A stretch of DNA of 64,000 nucleotides from Chitinophaga costaii (GCF_900094705.1 NZ_FMAR01000007.1:1-64000), one strand, 5' to 3'. Positions 36,909 to 47,300 are shown, counted from the stretch's first letter. Notes: generated by a model not told the origin, from the letters alone. Program-made: numbers and translations.

Positions 36909-39200
36909 TTATCTGCCTCTTCTGCGTACCCATATCAGGATGCTGCATAATAATAATGCTGCCGGGAATAGCCATTTCAGCAACGGTTCTATAATGTTCC
37001 AGGCGCCCTCTCCCACGCGCACAGATTGATCTGGTGGTGTATCCCTTTTCATATCAATAGGCACTTCATTGTTGGACAGCCAGAAGAACGCAGCGGTAAT
37101 CAGGGAGAAGTTGCCCGACCGCAGGTCTTTCCGGTTCATGCTCAATTCTCCATTGCTTAACCAGTCTGCATCGCCAGTTACCATGATGCGTTGTTCATTA
37201 TGGCCCACTTTACGGGACATGGTCAGTACTACCGGATAGGAGCCTTCTTTTTCACCGGTAGCGGGATCTAAGGAGGCAGTATCATCTACAAAGTTGGTCG
37301 TCTGCAGTTCATTCCAGGCACCGGTAGTGTCTGAACAAAATAAGGGTGTTATATTAAACCCTTTATCATTTTCATAGGTAAGCCCTCCGGCAGTAGGCAT
37401 GGTGACCATCATTTCCCTTTTTTGCATGTCTGCCAATTGGTAAGAAAACGCCATGGCGGCTTTGTTAGGCTTCATGGCCAGCAGGCTGGCATCGTTAGTT
37501 TTACTGGGTTTCACCAGAATGCCCGGCTCAAAATGCACCCCCAATTGCGTGGTAATGGCATTCATTTGTTCCTGCCGCCCGGGTTCTCCGAGGATGAACA
37601 TGTTCCCACCCTTTTTGATGTAGTCATTCAGGTTGGTTAATTCTTCCGGTGTATAAGACTTTTTAGGCTCAGCAATCACCAACAGGCGAATGTTGTCCGG
37701 CACCGGTTTGTCGAGCAGCACATCTTTAAAGTCAAACCCGTTATTGATCAGCGAATACCGGAAGCTTTTATCCTGTGCTACGATGCTGTAACCACGGTCT
37801 GTGGCGCCATTGCTCTCCCGTTCTCCATGACCGGCCACAAAGCCTACCACCGGCAAGTCGGTAACCAGTCTTTTGATGGCGGCCGTGATCTGGGACTCAA
37901 AAGGATTGCGCATCATATCGTCATATACGCGGAGAAATGTTTTTTTCCCGTTGCCTCTTTCTAGCACCCGCACAAAACGGTAGTCCTCGCTTTTCAGGTC
38001 TACGGTGCTGCTGATAGCGTTATAAGGAACTATATTAAAGCGCCACTTGTTCATCCGTATCAGGGTATCTATCCGTTGTTTTTCATTCAGCTTTTTAAAC
38101 ATGCGGTCGTACACCTCGTTGGGCACCTGTTTATAGTAATAGGTATAGTCTATTTTCAGATCAGGCTTAAAACGGATGTACTGGTCGAACATTTTTTCAT
38201 TCGTCTTGTACCCCCCTGGCATACCTAGAAAATAGTTCCCGTCCAACATATTCACATAAGTATGTATGGTAAAGTCGCCCGTGAGTTTTTGCATCACTTC
38301 CTGGCTCGACTTTGTGAGCGTATTTACCTTTGTACGGGTTACATCCGCATAAAATTTCATAGCAGGTTTAGCACTGCAATAGCCCAACAACACAGCTACG
38401 ATAAATGCACCTGCATACCGGGCAAAGTTGGCCAGGCGGGAGGTCCGTTGCCGGGCCGACTGCAATTTGATGATGGTAAACGCCAGGAACAGGCATATTA
38501 CAATGATGAAATACAATATATCTTCCGAGGTGATCATCCCGTCTACAAAGGAACCACTACGGCCAGACATGGCCATCCAGTAAGTAATATCCCGCACAAA
38601 ATTAATATCCTGCCCTACGCCATTAATCCAACCCAGCAAGCCCAGGATCAGGAAGGTACCCAATGCGGATACAATGTTATAAGCGGTCAGCGACGACATA
38701 AACAACCCGATCGCGGCATAAGCGCAGATGAGCAGGTAAATGCCCAGCAGCCCGGAAAGGATAACTGGTGTATCCGCATGATCTATGGTGAGCATACCAA
38801 AGACGCCAAATACCAATAAGATAGCGATGATGGCCAACCCAAAGATCATCAGGCTAAGATATTTCCCGAGAATGATCTGCACGTTGCTCAGCGGAGAAGA
38901 GTAAAGAAGTTTAATGGAACCGGTGCTATACTCCCGGCTCATAATACTCATGGTTAATAACGGGATATACAGGTACATGTATTTCAGCACTTGCGTAAAT
39001 ACCCCGAATATTCCTCCGTAGAGGCTCATGGTAGCATCGTTCAGCGGATATCCCATGTGCTGGACATTGATATCTCCTCCAAAAATCCCGCAAAAGGAAT
39101 TCGCCACCTGGAAGGTAAAAACGATCAGGATGAGCCATGCCACCGGCGAATAGAACAGTACTTTAAGTTCTGCCCTGGCAATGTTATAGATTGTTTTCAT
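36909..39200 (-). CDS. GldF-GldG fusion: ABC-2 permease with periplasmic auxiliary domain
   Basis: A 763-residue membrane protein. Residues about 1-250 are an ABC-2 permease of the GldF type with six hydrophobic helices (start MKTIYNIARAELKVLFYSPV). A linking transmembrane helix (about 265-285) leads to the GldG-like/ABC_transp_aux region (about 290-740: VVGFVAGHGERESNGATDRG, LLVIAEPKKSYTPEEL, GGNMFILGEPGRQEQ, MVTGDADWLSNGEL), closed by a C-terminal helix and RRR. GldF and GldG are separate proteins in Flavobacterium gliding. Together with the preceding ATPase it should form a complete ABC transporter. The ATG at 39200 avoids a 25-residue non-conserved leader. Confidence 0.87.
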   Translation of the reverse strand: MKTIYNIARAELKVLFYSPVAWLILIVFTFQVANSFCGIFGGDINVQHMGYPLNDATMSLYGGIFGVFTQVLKYMYLYIPLLTMSIMSREYSTGSIKLLYSSPLSNVQIILGKYLSLMIFGLAIIAILLVFGVFGMLTIDHADTPVILSGLLGIYLLICAYAAIGLFMSSLTAYNIVSALGTFLILGLLGWINGVGQDINFVRDITYWMAMSGRSGSFVDGMITSEDILYFIIVICLFLAFTIIKLQSARQRTSRLANFARYAGAFIVAVLLGYCSAKPAMKFYADVTRTKVNTLTKSSQEVMQKLTGDFTIHTYVNMLDGNYFLGMPGGYKTNEKMFDQYIRFKPDLKIDYTYYYKQVPNEVYDRMFKKLNEKQRIDTLIRMNKWRFNIVPYNAISSTVDLKSEDYRFVRVLERGNGKKTFLRVYDDMMRNPFESQITAAIKRLVTDLPVVGFVAGHGERESNGATDRGYSIVAQDKSFRYSLINNGFDFKDVLLDKPVPDNIRLLVIAEPKKSYTPEELTNLNDYIKKGGNMFILGEPGRQEQMNAITTQLGVHFEPGILVKPSKTNDASLLAMKPNKAAMAFSYQLADMQKREMMVTMPTAGGLTYENDKGFNITPLFCSDTTGAWNELQTTNFVDDTASLDPATGEKEGSYPVVLTMSRKVGHNEQRIMVTGDADWLSNGELSMNRKDLRSGNFSLITAAFFWLSNNEVPIDMKRDTPPDQSVRVGEGAWNIIEPLLKWLFPAALLLCSILIWVRRRGR

Positions 39201-39231
39201 GATGTACTGATAAGGGTGTAGTTGGTCTCCG

Positions 39232-40161
39232 TTATTTAGATTTCTTTTTACTGAGCTCTGTGAAAACAGTTTCAATCGAGTTCTTTTCCAGCCCGATCTC
39301 TATAAGGCGCCAGTTTTTTTGTACGCTGGTTTGTACCAGGCGTTCAATGGTTTCCTGCGCATCCGAGAAACGAACCCGGTAGCGGGCCCCGCCCAGTTCT
39401 TCCACCGCTTCCACGCCGGGAACAGACAACAGCTCTTCCGCCGCGGGATGGGCCACCAGTGCCACCACCAGTTTGTTGGGAACAATATAGTTATCGAACT
39501 CCTCCAGTGTGCCGGAGAAGATCATGTTACCTTCATTGATCATCCAGATATGATCGCACAGCGCTTGTACTTCCTGCAAAATGTGGGTAGACAAGATCAC
39601 GGTATGTTCCTGCGCAATTTCCTTGATCAGCGCCCTTACTTCGAGGATCTGGTTAGGATCCAGGCCGTTGGTCGGTTCATCCAATACCACGAAATCCGGT
39701 TTATGGATAATGGCCTGGGCGATGCCCACCCTTTGCTGATAGCCGCCAGACAGGTTACTGATCAGTCGTTTCCGGAAATGGGTGATCGTAGTTTTCTCCA
39801 TCACTTCCGTAACAGCGGCTTTAATTGTATGTTCCGGCATGAGGCGCATCCGGGCGCAATGCACCAGGTACTCTTCCACGGTTAGGTCTTTTTGCAAGGG
39901 TGCCTGCTGGGGAAGAAACCCTATATGTTTTTTGGCATTCACGGGTTGGTCTGCCAGGTTAATCCCCCGGATGATCACTTCTCCATCGGTTTGTTTTACG
40001 ACCCCGCAAATGATATTCATGATGGTGGATTTCCCGGCGCCATTGGCGCCGAGTAATCCGTAAATGCCATTGCTGGCCAGTTCAAAGTTGATGTCTTTAA
40101 TAGCCCATTGTACGCTATACCGGTGCGATAGATTTCTTACACTGACAATTGGTGCATTCAT
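39232..40161 (-). CDS. ABC transporter ATP-binding protein (GldA-like)
   Basis: A 309-residue ABC ATPase. Walker A is GLLGANGAGKSTIMN (residues about 35-49), Q-loop GFLPQQAPL, signature NLSGGYQQRVGIAQA, Walker B FVVLDEPTNGLDPNQ and H-loop STHILQEV. The C-terminal 80 residues form the small extension common to ABC-2 exporters and GldA. It couples ATP hydrolysis to the GldF-GldG fusion encoded 31 bases downstream. It follows susD after 42 bases on the same strand. Confidence 0.92.
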   Translation of the reverse strand: MNAPIVSVRNLSHRYSVQWAIKDINFELASNGIYGLLGANGAGKSTIMNIICGVVKQTDGEVIIRGINLADQPVNAKKHIGFLPQQAPLQKDLTVEEYLVHCARMRLMPEHTIKAAVTEVMEKTTITHFRKRLISNLSGGYQQRVGIAQAIIHKPDFVVLDEPTNGLDPNQILEVRALIKEIAQEHTVILSTHILQEVQALCDHIWMINEGNMIFSGTLEEFDNYIVPNKLVVALVAHPAAEELLSVPGVEAVEELGGARYRVRFSDAQETIERLVQTSVQKNWRLIEIGLEKNSIETVFTELSKKKSK

Positions 40162-40203
40162 ACAAATTGTTTTTACTGATTGTTTCCGTAAGCACGGGCG
40201 TTT

Positions 40204-41571
40204 TTATCTTGGGTTCTGCACTACCTCAGGGCTCAGCCGGATAGTCGTTTGGCCTATCGGGTAGAGATAACGGTTACTATTGGGCGCCAGGGTATAGGTT
40301 TCGCTATTAATGGTGCGTGTTACGGTTGCTGCCAACGCAGTTTCTTTGTTTAACCGTTTCTGATCGAACCAGCGGGTGCCGCGGCCCATCATTTCCCTTC
40401 TTCTTTCCTGCAGTACCAGCTTCAAGGCATCTGCAGGGTTAGTAGCGGAGAGCGGGGTATAATCCTGCGGCAGGAAACGGTGTGCCCGCAAGGTATTGGC
40501 AGCGGCCAGCCCTTCCGGAATGTGATCAGTGCGCACCAGCGATTCCGCTTTTATGAGCAGCATTTCCGGCACATCCGGCCCTACATAAACGCCTTCATTG
40601 GTTAGTTTGGCTCGATAGAACTGACGCCCCTGGAAAGGCACATAAGGGTTATTTTTACCGTCAATGGTATAGAGCTGCCAGCGCAGGTCTGTTGTTTGAA
40701 AGAGGGCTTGCAATGGTTCACTCAGCGGATAAAACTGCATACTGTTGGCCGCAATAATTTTATCCAATATGATCTCCGGATGATTGATCTTTCGGGGAAA
40801 AGTTTGGGTGCCCCCTGCATAATCTGCCAGGTTCAGCAAATCGCTTTTTAATTTCAATGCACTGTCTGCATAAGCGGCGGCCTGTTCATAATTACTCATG
40901 TACAGGTTTTCTCTTGCCAGGATGGCGAAGGTGGCCACCTTCGATGCCTGGGTATTTACGCCGGCAATATCCGGCAGTACAGGAAGGGCCGTATTAAGGT
41001 CTTCGGTGATCTGGTCGTATACCGCTTTCACGGAAGCACGCGGATGTGCCACATCAAATAAAGGCCGCAGCATTAGCGGTACGCCAAGATCGGTGGCTGC
41101 CGTAGCAGGATCATATTGCTTGCCATACATATTCACCAGGTCCAGGTAAGAATAAGCCCTTAACATACGGGCCTGCGCCATCACCAGCTTTTTCTCACTA
41201 TAGGAGCCGCCTTCACTGTCCATGATCTCTTCTATGATCTCGTTATACGTATAGATCTGCTTATAAATCCTGGTCCAATCTGCATCATTTGTCGTGCTCC
41301 CGTAATAATCCTCTGCCCAAGTATATATCATCAGGTTGGTACCAGTAAGACGGGTAAACAGTGCAGGATCCGTTACATCGATATCATCGGCAGATAACCA
41401 GGGCGCGAAATACGCCGTGTTTATATAATAAGTATTATTCAACAAACTGGCATAATCATCCGTATATTTTAATACCCTGGTACCTGGCTGGTCCACTTCT
41501 ACATATTTCCGGCAACCATTCAGCGCTACTAAAAGCAGCCCGGCTATTGTGAAATAAATATGTTTTTTCAT
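40204..41571 (-). CDS. SusD/RagB-like nutrient-binding lipoprotein
   Basis: A 455-residue SusD-family lipoprotein (lipobox LVALNGCRKYV, residue 20) that sits on the outer membrane as the lid of the SusC channel. Helical TPR-like units are visible (KLVMAQARMLRAYSYLDLVNMYG and AILARENLYMSNYEQAAAYAD), and the C-terminal family signature LVLQERRREMMGRGTRWFDQKR is intact. It starts four bases behind susC, so the two are translated together. At 455 residues it is on the short side for the family. Ligand unknown; no glycoside hydrolase is linked. Confidence 0.92.
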   Translation of the reverse strand: MKKHIYFTIAGLLLVALNGCRKYVEVDQPGTRVLKYTDDYASLLNNTYYINTAYFAPWLSADDIDVTDPALFTRLTGTNLMIYTWAEDYYGSTTNDADWTRIYKQIYTYNEIIEEIMDSEGGSYSEKKLVMAQARMLRAYSYLDLVNMYGKQYDPATAATDLGVPLMLRPLFDVAHPRASVKAVYDQITEDLNTALPVLPDIAGVNTQASKVATFAILARENLYMSNYEQAAAYADSALKLKSDLLNLADYAGGTQTFPRKINHPEIILDKIIAANSMQFYPLSEPLQALFQTTDLRWQLYTIDGKNNPYVPFQGRQFYRAKLTNEGVYVGPDVPEMLLIKAESLVRTDHIPEGLAAANTLRAHRFLPQDYTPLSATNPADALKLVLQERRREMMGRGTRWFDQKRLNKETALAATVTRTINSETYTLAPNSNRYLYPIGQTTIRLSPEVVQNPR

Positions 41572-41575
41572 TTTA

Positions 41576-44500
41576 TCAGAGTGTTATATTCACGTTAAAG
41601 TTAAAATTGGGCGTAGGCTTCATACTGCTGTAATTACCCGTAAAAATATAATCAGGATCTACACCTGCATGGTTAGCCTTCCAGATAAGGCCCAGGTTAC
41701 TGGCTGCCATACCCAGGCTCATGGCTTTGATCACATTGGTTGATTTCAGAATCCTTTCCGGAAAACTGTAGCTTAACGCCAGTTGGGTGAGGCGTATATT
41801 ACTACCGGACAACACGTTGATATCCGCGTACGCAAAATCGCTCTTGCCATTTACGGTAAGGTCTAACAGGCTTGGAATATTGGTATTGGCTTCATCCCCA
41901 GGTTTCCGCCAACGGTTTACCAAAGCTTTTGAGTCACTCAGAAAACCGCTTGCACTATTATTGAAAGGAAGGTTATTAACATTGATCGGATCGTAGAATA
42001 TTTTGTATCCCAAACTATAAGTGATCATCGCCCTGAGCTGAAGACTCTTATACCGGACAGTTTGGGAAAATCCACCATAAAATGCAGGGGTTGTTCTGCC
42101 CATATATTTCAGGTCAGCAAAATTAATAGTGCCACCATCCGGGATAATTTTTCCTGTTGCATCATAGATCTGGGGCTGTCCTTTATTACTGAGCCCTGCC
42201 CAACGATAGGCGAACAAGTTATCTACAGGGTATCCTTTTAATATATGCGGCGAGCCGGGAACAAAAGTAAGATCATTCGGTGCATAACGACTGTCTGTTA
42301 CCTCTGTTTTGGTATATGCCAGGTTAAAGGTAGTAGTGGCTGTCCAGTTACGGTTGCGAACTATATCACCTGAAATGCTTCCCTCGTAACCGTGGCCTGT
42401 CATATTTCCGGAATTATACGAAAGGCTGGTCCAGCCATAAGTAGGATCTACGGAAGCAGTGATAATCAAATCCGTTGTCTTTTTATCATAGATATCGAAC
42501 GACACCCGGAGGCGGTTATGCAATAGCGCAGCATCCAATCCAAAGTTGAGGGTGCGCGTGGTTTCCCAACCCAGATCCAGGTCTCCGGGAGTGGTGATAC
42601 TTCCATAGGGCAACCCGGTGATCTGGTCAATACCTCCGTATTGGTAAAGCGAGTTCAATTGTCCGCCCACCGGCACACGACCGCCGGTACCCAATGTAGC
42701 CCGCACGGAGAGCTGGTCCAGAAAGGTCACTTTTTTCATAAAATCTTCCTTCAGTACCTCCCATTTTACCCCACCAGACCAGAAAGGCTTGGCCCGCTTT
42801 CTTCTTTCCAGGCCCACCTGGGTATAGTCATCAAAACGGGCACTACCGGAAATGAAATACTTGTTCTTATAACTATAGGTTGCGTTCCCGAAGTAAGACA
42901 GGTAACGGATAATAGATTGGTTGATATAATTATCGGTGGATCCCAATGTAGTAGTAGTCCCCAAGTAAGTTTTATACGGCGTGGTAGGATTTACCACTAC
43001 GCTGTTGCTGGCGTCTTTATCATACCCATAGTAAGTATCGAGGTACCCTTGCACGCGGTTCTGCCGGAACTCATTACCCGCCAGAAAACTGAATGCATGA
43101 TCTTCCCCAAAATGTTTATTGATATTTAACTGAAAACGCAAACTGTAGTCATCAGAGATGGTATTGCTGGTTTTCAATATATCTCCCCGCGGAACACCAA
43201 ATATCAGTTTGCCATTATCATTATACGTACCCGTATTCAGCAGGTCCTTTATGGTATAACTGTTCTCGCCCTGCAGATAGTTCATGAACGTGTTATATTT
43301 TGACAGCGAACCTTTTACATCAAGGGATAACCAGTTTGTTACAATGCCATGTAATCCTGCAATGATACGGGTGGTATTGGTCTTGTAAGTGGTGTAGGTA
43401 CTGTTGATCTCATCCATCGGCGTAAATGACCAGGGCAGAAATCCGAGGCGTGAAAAACTATCCACCACCGGCTGGCTGAATGCCAGGTATTTAGTGGTAG
43501 GCTGTCCGTTTGCATCAAACAGGGTTTCATAAGGCCGAATACCCTGCATACCTGGTGTCAACAATGTTTGCGGCATTGAATTTAACAGGCTGTTATTGTA
43601 GGTATAATCAATCCCGGTAGACAGTGTTACACGGTCATGCAGGAAAGTATTATTCAGGTTAGCGGTAAGACCGTACGATTGAGCATCGTTATATTTATAA
43701 ATGGGATTGTCTTTTGCGTAATGGCCGGAAACATAATAATTACTGTTAACGCCTCCTCCTGATACCGACAGGTTATACTGCTGAGTAACGGCGTTGCGGA
43801 GCAAGTTGTCAGTAAGTTGTTTTTTATTGTTGACCGCTCCTAATCGAGCAAGCTCCTGGTCCCGCTGGGCTGCGGTTATTTTACCATCCTGAGCATCAAA
43901 CATGAGTTGCACAGCTTCACTTGTAGGCGGTTGACGCCAATATGAATTGGGGTCCTGGAAAAATCCTTTATCGAAAAGATCTTTTTCCATGTCGATATAT
44001 TCCGCGGAATTCATGACTTTCATCTGGTTCAGGTTCGGCGGAGCAGATACACTAAGGGCTGCCGAAGCGGTGAGGGAAGGTTGCTGACCACGGTGTCCTT
44101 TTTTGGTTTCAATAACGATCACGCCGTTAGCTGCCTGGGAACCCCAGATAGAAGCAGCCGCCGCATCCTTCAGCACCGTGATGCTTTCAATATCGTCTGG
44201 GTTGAAGGTGTTCAATATCGCATTCGTTTTATCAGGCGAAGATGTTCTGCTCAGTAATGTTCCTGGGTTGCTCACCAGGTTATTCTGAAGGGCAGGGAAA
44301 CCATCTATAACGATCAGGGGAGCATTCGCCGTAACGTCGGGCGTCAGGGAATTAAAAGTCCTGATCTGCACCGAGTTGTTTCTTGGATCTACGCGCATAC
44401 CTGGCACCAGGCCGTTCATTTTTTCCAGCAGGTTGAGGGAGGGATTTTCTTTCAGCTCTTTTGCCGTGATCACGCCATAGGAACCGGTGGTGCTCTCTTT

Positions 44501-45265
44501 TCCAATAGTTTGGTAACCCGTGCTGATAGATACGGCTTGCAACTCGATTTTACCTGCTCTCATGACAACGCTGGTTATGATAGGCTGACGACTGTTTACC
44601 ACCAACGTTTGTTTCTGGGGCTGATAACTCACGTGTGTTACACTTAAGGTATAAGTGCCGCGGGGTACACTCCGGAACAGGAAGAAACCTGCCTCATTGG
44701 TCGTCGCTACCTGGTGAGTAGACAACAGGAATACAGATGCCCCGATCACCGGATCTCCCTTTTCATTGATGATCTTTCCCTGTACCATCGTAGTAGTATC
44801 TGCATCACCTGCGAGCGCATCCGACGCCTTACCGGCTGCGGGCGTTTTGGCAGAAATGATAATGGTTTGCGCATCCAGGTAGTAATCCAGCGGTTGCCCC
44901 TTCATTACCATTTTCATAAAATCAGTTAAAGGCATGCCAGACACTGATACCGTCACTGGTAATGTTTCTTGCAACAATTCCTTTTTGCCAAATACCACGT
45001 AACCGGTCTGTTTTTCAATCACCGCAAATACGTTCTTGAGAGAGAGATTTTGCCCGACTAATGTTACCGATTGTGCCTTGCTGGAAGAAGCGTGCACCTG
45101 GATCACAAAAGCCAGCAACATAGCGCATGTTAGTTTCATTACATACAACATTTTGATAAGGACCCGCCCATAAGTTGTCCGGTCTGGTTGAGCAACCGGT
45201 TCGGCCCCTTTGGTCCAGGCAATAGTTTCCCGGAACCAATTAGCACTTTTTTGCATAATTTGCAT
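41576..45265 (-). CDS. SusC/RagA TonB-dependent outer-membrane channel with STN domain
   Basis: A 1229-residue SusC-type TonB-dependent transporter. After a signal segment (residues about 39-65, ending SSSKAQ) come an STN secretin/TonB domain (SVTLVGQNLSLKNVFAVIEK), a carboxypeptidase-regulatory-like domain (VQGKIINEKGDPVIGASVFL), the plug with SISTGYQTIGKESTTGSYG and DPDDIESITVLKDAAAASIWG-type SusC signature, and a long beta-barrel ending in NFNFNVNITL. The STN domain signals to the FecR protein encoded just upstream. It imports an unknown ligand together with SusD. Confidence 0.93.
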   Translation of the reverse strand: MQIMQKSANWFRETIAWTKGAEPVAQPDRTTYGRVLIKMLYVMKLTCAMLLAFVIQVHASSSKAQSVTLVGQNLSLKNVFAVIEKQTGYVVFGKKELLQETLPVTVSVSGMPLTDFMKMVMKGQPLDYYLDAQTIIISAKTPAAGKASDALAGDADTTTMVQGKIINEKGDPVIGASVFLLSTHQVATTNEAGFFLFRSVPRGTYTLSVTHVSYQPQKQTLVVNSRQPIITSVVMRAGKIELQAVSISTGYQTIGKESTTGSYGVITAKELKENPSLNLLEKMNGLVPGMRVDPRNNSVQIRTFNSLTPDVTANAPLIVIDGFPALQNNLVSNPGTLLSRTSSPDKTNAILNTFNPDDIESITVLKDAAAASIWGSQAANGVIVIETKKGHRGQQPSLTASAALSVSAPPNLNQMKVMNSAEYIDMEKDLFDKGFFQDPNSYWRQPPTSEAVQLMFDAQDGKITAAQRDQELARLGAVNNKKQLTDNLLRNAVTQQYNLSVSGGGVNSNYYVSGHYAKDNPIYKYNDAQSYGLTANLNNTFLHDRVTLSTGIDYTYNNSLLNSMPQTLLTPGMQGIRPYETLFDANGQPTTKYLAFSQPVVDSFSRLGFLPWSFTPMDEINSTYTTYKTNTTRIIAGLHGIVTNWLSLDVKGSLSKYNTFMNYLQGENSYTIKDLLNTGTYNDNGKLIFGVPRGDILKTSNTISDDYSLRFQLNINKHFGEDHAFSFLAGNEFRQNRVQGYLDTYYGYDKDASNSVVVNPTTPYKTYLGTTTTLGSTDNYINQSIIRYLSYFGNATYSYKNKYFISGSARFDDYTQVGLERRKRAKPFWSGGVKWEVLKEDFMKKVTFLDQLSVRATLGTGGRVPVGGQLNSLYQYGGIDQITGLPYGSITTPGDLDLGWETTRTLNFGLDAALLHNRLRVSFDIYDKKTTDLIITASVDPTYGWTSLSYNSGNMTGHGYEGSISGDIVRNRNWTATTTFNLAYTKTEVTDSRYAPNDLTFVPGSPHILKGYPVDNLFAYRWAGLSNKGQPQIYDATGKIIPDGGTINFADLKYMGRTTPAFYGGFSQTVRYKSLQLRAMITYSLGYKIFYDPINVNNLPFNNSASGFLSDSKALVNRWRKPGDEANTNIPSLLDLTVNGKSDFAYADINVLSGSNIRLTQLALSYSFPERILKSTNVIKAMSLGMAASNLGLIWKANHAGVDPDYIFTGNYSSMKPTPNFNFNVNITL

Positions 45266-45423
45266 TTAGAGTTTGGTTGTTAATAAATCTGGTTTAAGAC
45301 GCCTTTTTAATGCAGCTAAATTTTTGCCGGGAGTCTTCGACCACTTCCGGCTTTTTTTTAATGGTTGGCTTTAATTCATTGTTACCTCATTTATAATTTA
45401 TAATCAGTATAGGATGCGTTCTA

Positions 45424-46608
45424 TTATGGCAGCACGATTAATTTCCGGTTGTTCTCTAATTTAAAATGCACTCCGGATCGTTCCAGTGCTTTCAATGCAC
45501 CGTTTAAGCTGATGTTCCGGTTAATCTTCCCAAAAAATTCTATGTTGGGAATATCCGCAGGAAACTCCACGTCTATATCGTACCAGCGTTCCAATTCTTT
45601 CATTACTTCGGGCAGGCTCTTGTCGTTAAAATCGAATAATCCGTTCTTCCAGGCCATCACCCTTTCCAGGTCCGCATGCTCCACTACCTTAGCCTTGCCT
45701 GCCAGTTGCAACTGCTGGCCAGGTTTCAGGTATTCGGCACCGGATGCGTATGTAACCCGTACAGCCCCTTCCAGCAAAGTGGTGTTCAGGCTTTTTTCAT
45801 TGTCGTAAGCATTTATATTGAATTGGGTACCTAAAACCTCTATGGTCGCTTTATTGTTGGCCACTACTTTAAAAGGTCTTTTGATATCTAGCGCTACCTC
45901 AAAATAGGCCTCCCCGCTCACCACCACCCGCCGTTCGCTGGCGCTGAATACCGTTGGATAACGGAGCGAGCTGGCCGAGTTTAACCATACACCAGTACCA
46001 TCCGGCAGCTTTATGTAAAACTGGCGTCCGCGGGGGGTGGTCATCGTGTTGTAAACCGGTGCCCCACCATCCTGACCAGTAGCTTTGTAATCCAATCCCC
46101 CATTGTTCAGTACCACCTGTGTACCGTTCTGGTAGGCAATTAAGCCATTATGCGCGCTGTCTAAAACGATAGTTTTCCCGTTAGCCAGCGTGAGGATGGC
46201 CCCTTGCCTGCCGGGCGCTATATCCTGGTGCGCCAGTGCAGGTCCCGGTGCAGACAATGGCTGGTGATGCCGCGCCATAAAATAACCGCCGGCGGCTACC
46301 AACAACAATAAGGAAGCAGCTGCCCATCCCCAGCGCCGCATGAAATGTACCCGGTGGGCCGGCACAATCCTTCCGGGCCGCTGCAAAGCATCCATGGCAG
46401 CATCCAGCCGTTGCAGGATACGTTTGGTGCGCGTTTCGTTTTCCGGGAGCAACTGCTGCTGGTCTGCAGCCTGTTCGTCTATAGCGGCCTTTAAATAAGC
46501 ACGATGCGCTTCCTCCGGCAGCAGGTCAAAAAATTGCTGCAGCTCCTCTTCTGTCAAACTGCCTGTTTTATATTTCGCTAATAGTTCGCTAAAAGATGGT
46601 TGCTTCAT
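45424..46608 (-). CDS. FecR-type anti-sigma factor
   Basis: A 394-residue anti-sigma factor. The cytoplasmic part (residues 1-90) holds the sigma-binding helices (GSLTEEELQQFFDLLPEEAH), one transmembrane helix follows (WGWAAASLLLLVAAGGYFMA, about 92-111), then the periplasmic FecR domain (MTTPRGRQFYIKLPDGTGVW, GEAYFEVA) and the C-terminal DUF4974 domain (FFGKINRNISLNGALKALE). It receives the signal from the STN domain of the SusC encoded 158 bases downstream and holds the sigma factor encoded upstream, giving ligand-controlled expression of the locus. Confidence 0.93.
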   Translation of the reverse strand: MKQPSFSELLAKYKTGSLTEEELQQFFDLLPEEAHRAYLKAAIDEQAADQQQLLPENETRTKRILQRLDAAMDALQRPGRIVPAHRVHFMRRWGWAAASLLLLVAAGGYFMARHHQPLSAPGPALAHQDIAPGRQGAILTLANGKTIVLDSAHNGLIAYQNGTQVVLNNGGLDYKATGQDGGAPVYNTMTTPRGRQFYIKLPDGTGVWLNSASSLRYPTVFSASERRVVVSGEAYFEVALDIKRPFKVVANNKATIEVLGTQFNINAYDNEKSLNTTLLEGAVRVTYASGAEYLKPGQQLQLAGKAKVVEHADLERVMAWKNGLFDFNDKSLPEVMKELERWYDIDVEFPADIPNIEFFGKINRNISLNGALKALERSGVHFKLENNRKLIVLP

Positions 46609-46703
46609 AAGAATTTGTACGTTTCGCGGTTACCGGAAGAACGCAACTGCCTATAAAGACAGTTTTCAATAACCTTCTTCCCGAAAAAATTATATATTTT
46701 TAT

Positions 46704-47300
46704 TTATAATATAATACCCATATAGAATAGTAGGTAAAATATGTAGCCATATTCATGCAGGTAGCTTCTGAGGTGGTGTAGTACGATGGAAATGGTATTG
46801 GAAACGGTTTTGGGAGCAACATTCAGCTCCTGGGCTATGCTGGCAATATCCTTCCCCTGTTCGCGGCTTAAGCGGTAAATGAGTTGTTGTTGTGGGTTCA
46901 GGGCCTGGAGAGCTTCCTGAATTTTTGCCTGTAATTCGCTGGCGGTGGTTTCTTCATAGGGGGTAGCCGGCGGGAATAACAAATGGCTTCCAAGTTGCTC
47001 ATGCCGCAACCGGTTTTTCATTTTATCCAGTTCATTGATCAGCATGTTACGCAGGCTCACCATCATATAAGGCCTGAAGCGTTCAATACCGGCCATTTCC
47101 TCCCTTTTGAGCCAGAGTTTTATGAAGAGGTCCTGTACAAGGTCTTCCGCTGCCTGGGGCATATGCAGGAAGCTAATAGCAAGCGAATAGGCATCGGGAA
47201 GATACCGCCGATAAAGCACCTTGAAGGCGGTTGCATCCCCTGCTGCAATCTGTAAAAGCAGCGATTTTTCGTCTGTATTGTTGCTATGATGTAACTGCAA
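46704..47300 (-). CDS. ECF RNA polymerase sigma factor (Bacteroides expansion type)
   Basis: A 198-residue ECF sigma-70 factor. Region 2 is AFKVLYRRYLPDAYSLAISF through AEDLVQDLFIKLWLKRE (residues about 24-70); region 4 is ALNPQQQLIYRLSREQGKDI followed by the helix-turn-helix ASIAQELNVAPKTVSNTIS (about 132-172). A hydrophobic tail YGYIFYLLFYMGIIL is typical of this subfamily. Its gene lies 95 bases before fecR. It should direct transcription of the susC-susD-ABC-mutS unit on receipt of the outer-membrane signal. Confidence 0.93.
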   Translation of the reverse strand: MQLHHSNNTDEKSLLLQIAAGDATAFKVLYRRYLPDAYSLAISFLHMPQAAEDLVQDLFIKLWLKREEMAGIERFRPYMMVSLRNMLINELDKMKNRLRHEQLGSHLLFPPATPYEETTASELQAKIQEALQALNPQQQLIYRLSREQGKDIASIAQELNVAPKTVSNTISIVLHHLRSYLHEYGYIFYLLFYMGIIL

